This document shows positions 59,341-64,000 of a stretch of DNA of 64,000 nt, one piece after another. This DNA comes from Bacillus sp. FJAT-18017. GTDB taxonomy: Bacteria > Bacillota > Bacilli > Bacillales > Cytobacillaceae. Within the stretch, counting starts at the first letter, position 1. Each line of letters begins with the position of its first letter. The notes under the pieces were generated by a model that was not told where the DNA came from, searched no databases, and saw nothing but the letters and a program-made list of their open reading frames with translations. Position numbers and translations under genes: made by a program. The DNA is taken from the NCBI RefSeq assembly GCF_001278805.1, contig NZ_CP012602.1, positions 785,001 through 849,000 on the forward strand. The letters run 5' to 3'.

Positions 59341-59582
59341 CTTGGCATAGACAGGGCTAACAGGAAATCAGCCAGAAAAAACACAATCCTATGACATGGT
59401 GTTATATGTCATTATGGCTTTATTCAAGATTGCGACTTTAATCAGTATATTCGTTGTTAAACCTGAAAAAGTAAACTTGGAAAGTGACGAATTTGATAGG
59501 AAAGAAGAATGGTAAAAGGATAAGTCGTTATTTAACAAAAGTAAAAAGGGAGATGCCTTGATGGGGGGAGGCATCCCTTTTA
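59341..59582. repeat. Long direct repeat, copy A (includes a terminator)
   Basis: The segment starting CTTGGCATAGACAGG is repeated at 60,301-60,496, an offset of 960 bp. Copy A contains an extra stretch of about 45 bp with inverted repeat ATGACAT/ATGTCAT that copy B lacks. Both end with the hairpin GGGAGATGCC/GGCATCCC (59,548-59,577), which terminates the minus-strand gene beyond. Confidence 0.92.
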
Positions 59583-59628
59583 CCATGAATAACAAAATGT
59601 AAAAGCTCCTTGTATTTTCTAGATGCGT

Positions 59629-60120
59629 CTAACACAGAACAATGATTTTATAGGGAGTAGTTTGGGCAGGAATGCTAAATGTGGCAGGACCATATACAAC
59701 AAGCAGATTTCGGTTTGCAGGATTCAACGTGAAGGGTTGGCCGTTTTGTAATAAAATCGAAGTATTACTAGAAATATTTAACTGTAACTGACCATCACTA
59801 CTCACCAGCTGGCTGTTAAAATAGTCAACCTTTACATTTTGATAAGGGTTATCTTTTACGATTATGAGGGCTTGATATTGTGGCGGGTATATAAGAATAA
59901 CAGGTACATTGACATCATAAAAACCAGTCACACGGTCTCCAGCGGAAACTATAACATGATTTAGAAAATAGGTTGTTGGACTAATTACGAAGTTTACTAC
60001 TGAACCATCTCCTCCTAATAAGGATATTAATTTAAAACACCCTTTTAACTCCTCATCGGATCCTGCTAAATAATCTTGAATCATAGTAACCGTACCAGAA
60101 AAAGAACCGTATTTTTTCAA
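59629..60120 (-). CDS. Hypothetical protein between direct repeats
   Basis: This 163-residue protein begins KKYGSFSGTVTMIQDYLAG, has FVISPTTYFLNHVIVSAGDRVTGFYD and PVILIYPPQYQALIIVK, and ends in a hydrophobic, Cys-terminated TTPYKIIVLC. It is beta-rich, with no signal peptide or membrane helix. It recalls conserved Firmicutes proteins of unknown function (GSFSGxVTxI start); no activity is known to me. GGAGGGG lies before ATG 60,120. Direct repeats flank it, with terminators on both sides. Confidence 0.75.
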   Translation of the reverse strand: MKKYGSFSGTVTMIQDYLAGSDEELKGCFKLISLLGGDGSVVNFVISPTTYFLNHVIVSAGDRVTGFYDVNVPVILIYPPQYQALIIVKDNPYQNVKVDYFNSQLVSSDGQLQLNISSNTSILLQNGQPFTLNPANRNLLVVYGPATFSIPAQTTPYKIIVLC

Positions 60121-60300
60121 TTTTTCCCCTCCATTTGATCAACCATTGATGTAATACAATCCCTCCGGAAACTTTGAGGGCGGGGAGCAATACTATTCAA
60201 AATATATTCAGTACGGCCTTATAAATTTTATGATGAGGGAGATTAGATATTACCCAATACAGGCTTGCAAGACCGTTAGAAACTGATGATGGCTATCATC

Positions 60301-60496
60301 CTTGGCATAGACAGGCCTAACAGGAAATCAGCCAGAAAAAATACAATCCTGACTTTAATCAGTATATTCGTTGTTAAACCTGAAAAGTAAACTTGGAAAG
60401 CCAAGAATTTAATAGGAAAGAAGAATGGTAAAAGGATAAGTCGTTATTTAACAAAAGTAAAAAGGGAGATGCCTTGATAGAGGAGGCATCCCTTTA
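60301..60496. repeat. Long direct repeat, copy B (includes a terminator)
   Basis: Near-identical to 59,341-59,582 minus a 45-bp internal segment. The hairpin GGGAGATGCC/GGCATCCC is at 60,464-60,491. The rest of 60,121-60,641 contains no supported gene. Confidence 0.92.
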
Positions 60497-60641
60497 CCAG
60501 GAATTAAAGTAAATTTAGAACCTCATTAATGCCAACCTAATATGAAATAGGGGACACTTCTGTACAATGTATGAATTGTCCCCCTAAGATATAGTTTGAT
60601 AGAATCCTTCCAAAGGTTCAATGGATTCCTATTCACATACA

Positions 60642-61286
60642 TTATTTCTTTAAATAGATCCCTGTGATGATCCAAGCTAAACCGTACCAGCCGCCGGTTA
60701 ATAAACCACCGACGAGCGGATTAATACTGTAAATAATAATCGTGGCGACGGCAACTGCGGGAACCGTTAGAAGGAATAAAATAGCTGCGGTACGAGAAAA
60801 TTCATTTCTGCGGCGGAGCACTAGTCCAAGTGGTAGGGCGCCAAGATACATTACTAAATTGCCAATCCCGGTGACTAAAGTGACCAAATCCATGAAAGAT
60901 TTAAAGTCAAAGAATCCATGTAAAATAAAAGCTAATGCCCCAATTGCAAAAATCCCCTGTCCGATTCGTGAAAGAAGGACACCTGTTCGCCACATAAAAC
61001 CAGCTTCTGCAACTATAACCCGATTGTTGAGTCCATGAAGGCCAAGCAGTAAACCAGACATTGCCACGAATAGCATCGCATTATTAAGATAATAGGCATA
61101 ATGAGAAACATCATGCAGAATCCCGTCATTCCCTGGTGTCACATCGAGGTACCCTTGCCAAATGTTATTGATTGCCAGAAGTGACCCGCCCGTTATTGCC
61201 CCTATGGAAGCCAGACGAAGCCACCCATTGCTTGAATCACTTAATGTGGAAGAGATTCCTCCGTGGTCGCCATTTCCCATCCCCAC
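60642..61286 (-). CDS. Six-helix membrane protein of unknown function
   Basis: This 214-residue protein has a polar glycine-rich N-terminus (GMGNGDHGGISS) and about six membrane helices; loops contain HDVSHYAYYLNNAML and VLRRRNEFSRTA. No transporter or enzyme motif is recognised. GTG 61,286 lies 5 nt after GGAGG; ATG 61,280 is 11 nt after it. It is a single gene facing away from the APC permease terminator. Confidence 0.75.
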   Translation of the reverse strand: MGMGNGDHGGISSTLSDSSNGWLRLASIGAITGGSLLAINNIWQGYLDVTPGNDGILHDVSHYAYYLNNAMLFVAMSGLLLGLHGLNNRVIVAEAGFMWRTGVLLSRIGQGIFAIGALAFILHGFFDFKSFMDLVTLVTGIGNLVMYLGALPLGLVLRRRNEFSRTAAILFLLTVPAVAVATIIIYSINPLVGGLLTGGWYGLAWIITGIYLKK

Positions 61287-61435
61287 ATCCCCCTCCAGAG
61301 TTTTCTTTAGTGCATTAATAAGATATTCTACCTCTCTGGTTTTAAGTACGGACGAATGGATTTAAAGACAAAATCTTGTGCGAATTAATGTGCATATTAT
61401 ATAGAGTGGTGGATACCGCTCCCTCTAATATTTAT

Positions 61436-61487
61436 AAAAGAAGTGAGCGTACATTGTCTCTATGTGACAACATAAGCTCACTTTTTT
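61436..61487. terminator. Large hairpin terminator between permease and membrane-protein genes
   Basis: AAGTGAGC (61,441-61,448) pairs with GCTCACTT (61,475-61,482) with further internal pairing (TTGTC/GACAA). It is T-rich on both strands and lies just after the permease stop codon. Confidence 0.85.
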
Positions 61488-61493
61488 CAATTC

Positions 61494-62885
61494 CTATTCT
61501 TTATTCATGACGCTATGATTTTTACCATAAGCAACATACAAGAGTAATCCAAATACAAACCAAATACCGCAAGCAAGCCATGTAAAAGGAGAGAGCTGAG
61601 TAATTAAAAATAAACATAAGAAGAATGAGCAAATCGGTAAGAGTGGAAATAAAGGTACTTTAAAACCATTGGCTGGTATACTTTTATTTTTCCTTAAGTA
61701 AACAACGCCGATTGAAACGATTGTAAATGCAATTAATGTCCCTATATTTACTAGTTCTGCCAGGCTGGATAACGGTATAAAACCGGCACAAATAGCTACA
61801 AGTATTGCAAATACCCAGGTGTTTTTAACAGGTGTTTTATATTTTTTACTAAGCTCACTCATACTTTTTGGCAGCAAACCATCACGGCCAAACGCGTAAA
61901 GAAGTCTAGTGCCACCATATGACATAACAAGGATAACTGTCATCATCCCAACAACAGCACCAAGTGAAATAACACCAGCCGCCCAATCTTGATTAACGAT
62001 CTGTAAAACAAAGCTAACTGGATCACTTACATTTAGGTTTGTATAGGGAACCATCCCTGTCAAAACAAGCGAAACAGAAACATAAAGTAGTGTACAAATT
62101 AATAATGATCCAATAATTCCAATTGGCATATTACGCTTTGGGTTCTTAACCTCTTCAGCAGCTGATGAAACAGCATCGAACCCAAGATAAGCAAAGAAAA
62201 CGAGAGCTGCCCCACTGATAACGCCATTTATTCCGAACGGCATGAATGGCTGCCAATTATCAGGCTTAACATAGAAAATACCGATTCCAATAAATAAAAG
62301 AATAACACCTACTTTAATAAATACCATGATTGTATTAAACTTTGTAGATTCTTTTATTCCGAGCGTTAATAAAAAAGCAGTGGCAAATATAATGGCGATA
62401 GCTGGGACATTTACATATGTTCCATCTGCCGGATTAAATGAACCAGAGATAGCCTTTGGTATGATAATGTTAAAACCTTCCAACAAAGCACTTAAATAAG
62501 CAGACCAGCCAGTTGCAACAGCTGCAACGGCCAAGCCATATTCTAACAGCAAAGCCCATCCAACTAACCAGGCGACTAATTCTCCAAATACAATGTATGC
62601 ATACGTATATGCACTGCCCGTTACTGGTACGGATGAAGAAAATTCTGAGTAACACATTGCTGCCAATGCACAAACAATAGCAGCAATAATAAAGGAAAAA
62701 ACTATAGCAGGTCCGGCGTGCACCGCAGCTACTGTCCCCGGTAGAATAAATATACCTGTTCCGACAATCGCACCTACCCCAAGCAGTATTAAATCAAAGG
62801 CTCCCAGCGATTGTTCTAACCGGATAGTTCCCTTTTTTACCAGTAAATCTTCTAGATTTTTTCTCCTGAATAATTCATTTTTCAT
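61494..62885 (-). CDS. APC-family amino-acid permease (YfnA/CAT-like)
   Basis: This 463-residue protein has twelve or thirteen helices, beginning LEQSLGAFDLILLGVGAIVGTGIFILPG, the APC/CAT signature, with FFAYLGFDAVSSAAEEVKNPKRNMPIGI as the typical helix-6/loop block. It is close to Bacillus YfnA from memory; a cationic or branched amino acid is likely. ATG 62,885 is preceded by GAGGG; an extension to 62,945 has no SD. It is monocistronic. Confidence 0.9.
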   Translation of the reverse strand: MKNELFRRKNLEDLLVKKGTIRLEQSLGAFDLILLGVGAIVGTGIFILPGTVAAVHAGPAIVFSFIIAAIVCALAAMCYSEFSSSVPVTGSAYTYAYIVFGELVAWLVGWALLLEYGLAVAAVATGWSAYLSALLEGFNIIIPKAISGSFNPADGTYVNVPAIAIIFATAFLLTLGIKESTKFNTIMVFIKVGVILLFIGIGIFYVKPDNWQPFMPFGINGVISGAALVFFAYLGFDAVSSAAEEVKNPKRNMPIGIIGSLLICTLLYVSVSLVLTGMVPYTNLNVSDPVSFVLQIVNQDWAAGVISLGAVVGMMTVILVMSYGGTRLLYAFGRDGLLPKSMSELSKKYKTPVKNTWVFAILVAICAGFIPLSSLAELVNIGTLIAFTIVSIGVVYLRKNKSIPANGFKVPLFPLLPICSFFLCLFLITQLSPFTWLACGIWFVFGLLLYVAYGKNHSVMNKE

Positions 62886-62949
62886 ACAAACCCTCTTTTT
62901 TTGAAAATATGATAAAATTCTATATATTTTTAACCTAAAGGTCAATCAG

Positions 62950-63000
62950 TTTTGTCGAATTACCAAAATTTTTGTCGAATTGACAATATTTTTGCCGAAG
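62950..63000. repeat. 20-bp phased repeat, word GTCGAA, three units
   Basis: TTTTTGTCGAA-type words put GTCGAA at 62,954 and 62,974 and GCCGAA at 62,994, 20 bp apart. It lies upstream of the permease gene; the remaining gap to 63,198 holds no gene. Confidence 0.75.
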
Positions 63001-63198
63001 AAAACTTTAAGTAAAGTTTTTACAGAATGGGATATATATATCCTTATCTGAAAAAGTTCTTTAATTTATAGTGCTTTAAAATAATTGTCAAAGACGTGAT
63101 GGTAGGATATTGTCTATAGGATGCATATACAAACTGAGAAAATAAAATAGTAGATAAAAACGACTTATATTTTTGTAATAGAAAAGAGGCTGCACTTT

Positions 63199-64000
63199 AT
63201 GCACTTAATTAACAAAATAGGCAAGAGTTTTTGGTATATCACTCCAATATCCATAACCGACCGGCCCATCCTGGGAATGGTAGTAGGCAATAACAAAACA
63301 TTAATGATTGATGCCGGCAACTCGGAAGACCATGCAAATTATTTTATCAGCGAACTTTTAAAAAGGGATGTTCCTAATCCGGATATAGTTGTTCTTACTC
63401 ATTGGCATTGGGATCATATCTTTGGTCTTTCTGCATTACCTAATGCAGTCTCGATTGCATCCGAAAAAACAAAAAAGGAAATGGAGAAGCTAATCCCGTT
63501 TTCATGGTCAGACGAGGCAATAGATGCACGAGTGAAAGAAGGAGTAGAAATTGAATTTTGTGCAAAAGCAATTAAGGAGGAATACAAAGATCACCGAGAT
63601 ATTAAGATTGTATTGCCAGATTTAACGTTTGATAAAAAGGTGGAAATTGATCTTGGCGGGGTAACCTGTATTGTTCAGTATGTTGGAGGGGATCACGCTT
63701 CAGATTCGGTCATCGTGTATGTCAAAGAAGAAAAGATTCTCTTTCTTGCTGACTGCATTTATCCTAATATGTATTCCAAAAAACAAAACTATACAATCAA
63801 GGAAACACTTCGGTTGTTAGATGAGTTAGAATCTTTTAATGCACAAACTTATATCCCTTCGCATCAACAGCCAATTTCAAAAGAGGAATTTAATCAGGAA
63901 GCTGCCAAGCTGAGAACTATTGCGAAATACACAGATAGTTGCCGTGGTGATAAACAGAAAATAGTAGAGGAATATAGAAAGTACGTAAAAAGAGAACTTA
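63199..64000 (+). CDS. Metallo-beta-lactamase-fold hydrolase, cut by window end
   Basis: A frame opens at ATG 63,199 (AGAGG about 10 nt upstream) and remains open to the last base, giving at least 267 residues. It has KSFWYITPISITDRPILG, DAGNSEDHANYF, the metal motif LTHWHWDHIFGL (HxHxDH), GGDHASDSVIVYV, FLADCIYPNMYSKK and IPSHQQPIS. It is an MBL-fold hydrolase of unknown substrate. The C-terminus lies outside the window. Confidence 0.9.
   Translation, partial: MHLINKIGKSFWYITPISITDRPILGMVVGNNKTLMIDAGNSEDHANYFISELLKRDVPNPDIVVLTHWHWDHIFGLSALPNAVSIASEKTKKEMEKLIPFSWSDEAIDARVKEGVEIEFCAKAIKEEYKDHRDIKIVLPDLTFDKKVEIDLGGVTCIVQYVGGDHASDSVIVYVKEEKILFLADCIYPNMYSKKQNYTIKETLRLLDELESFNAQTYIPSHQQPISKEEFNQEAAKLRTIAKYTDSCRGDKQKIVEEYRKYVKREL

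Overview
The window looks like chromosomal DNA of a low-to-moderate GC Gram-positive spore-former of the family Bacillaceae. The grounds are strong AGGAGG-type ribosome binding sites with GTG/TTG starts, many U-tailed terminators, a SigW promoter in front of an NfeD-FloT pair, a TcyABC-type cystine transporter, lysine and cyclic-di-GMP riboswitches, and LigD-type repair genes. Genus and species cannot be fixed from the sequence alone.

Layout. 0.5-8.7 kb is housekeeping and small-molecule metabolism: a VTT-domain membrane protein, MsrAB, purine nucleoside phosphorylase, a frameshifted DUF4240 gene, a lipoprotein, a MoaD-like gene with a partner behind a compact structured leader, a nucleoside hydrolase, an EamA transporter and a DinB protein. 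An intact IS256-family element (8.85-10.23 kb) sits inside a repeat array. 10.4-18.6 kb has an esterase, a tungsten-type aldehyde ferredoxin oxidoreductase (AOR) divergent from a MoeB/ThiF-type adenylyltransferase, a GNAT enzyme, cardiolipin synthase and NAD synthetase. The MoaD-like pair, the MoeB-like enzyme and AOR plausibly form a split pterin-cofactor/AOR module. 18.8-32.7 kb has a MASE3 membrane sensor, a lysine riboswitch before a basic amino-acid permease, an SPFH protein with a 52-residue ribbon-helix-helix partner, tcyABC, nfeD-floT, a HEPN-motif protein and a flavin monooxygenase. 32.9-45.9 kb has a secreted C39-like protein with 44-residue repeats, a Crp/Fnr regulator with a His/Cys-rich N-terminus, an orphan histidine kinase, two tandem candidate sRNA genes, a two-component system, a diguanylate cyclase, and divergent LigD-type polymerase and ligase genes.

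From 46 kb the DNA becomes more AT-rich and disordered. It holds a partial duplication of the cyclase-end/LigD-polymerase segment, an rRNA methyltransferase, a c-di-GMP-I riboswitch ahead of a 1781-residue FN3/Ig-like surface protein, gene debris (dehydrogenase, serine recombinase, deaminase and a GC-rich beta-helix protein), two metallo-beta-lactamase-fold enzymes (the second cut by the window end), two proteins of unknown function and an APC-family permease.

The most striking unexplained signal is a set of intergenic repeat arrays at about twelve places. Their words differ from locus to locus, yet the period is almost always 21 bp or 52-53 bp, close to two and five turns of B-DNA. Several 52-bp units are also hairpins. 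The IS256 element splits one 52-bp unit exactly. Second is the pair of about 0.2-0.25 kb minus-strand candidate sRNAs at 39.5-40.1 kb, with compensatory changes in their stems and a conserved anti-Shine-Dalgarno segment.
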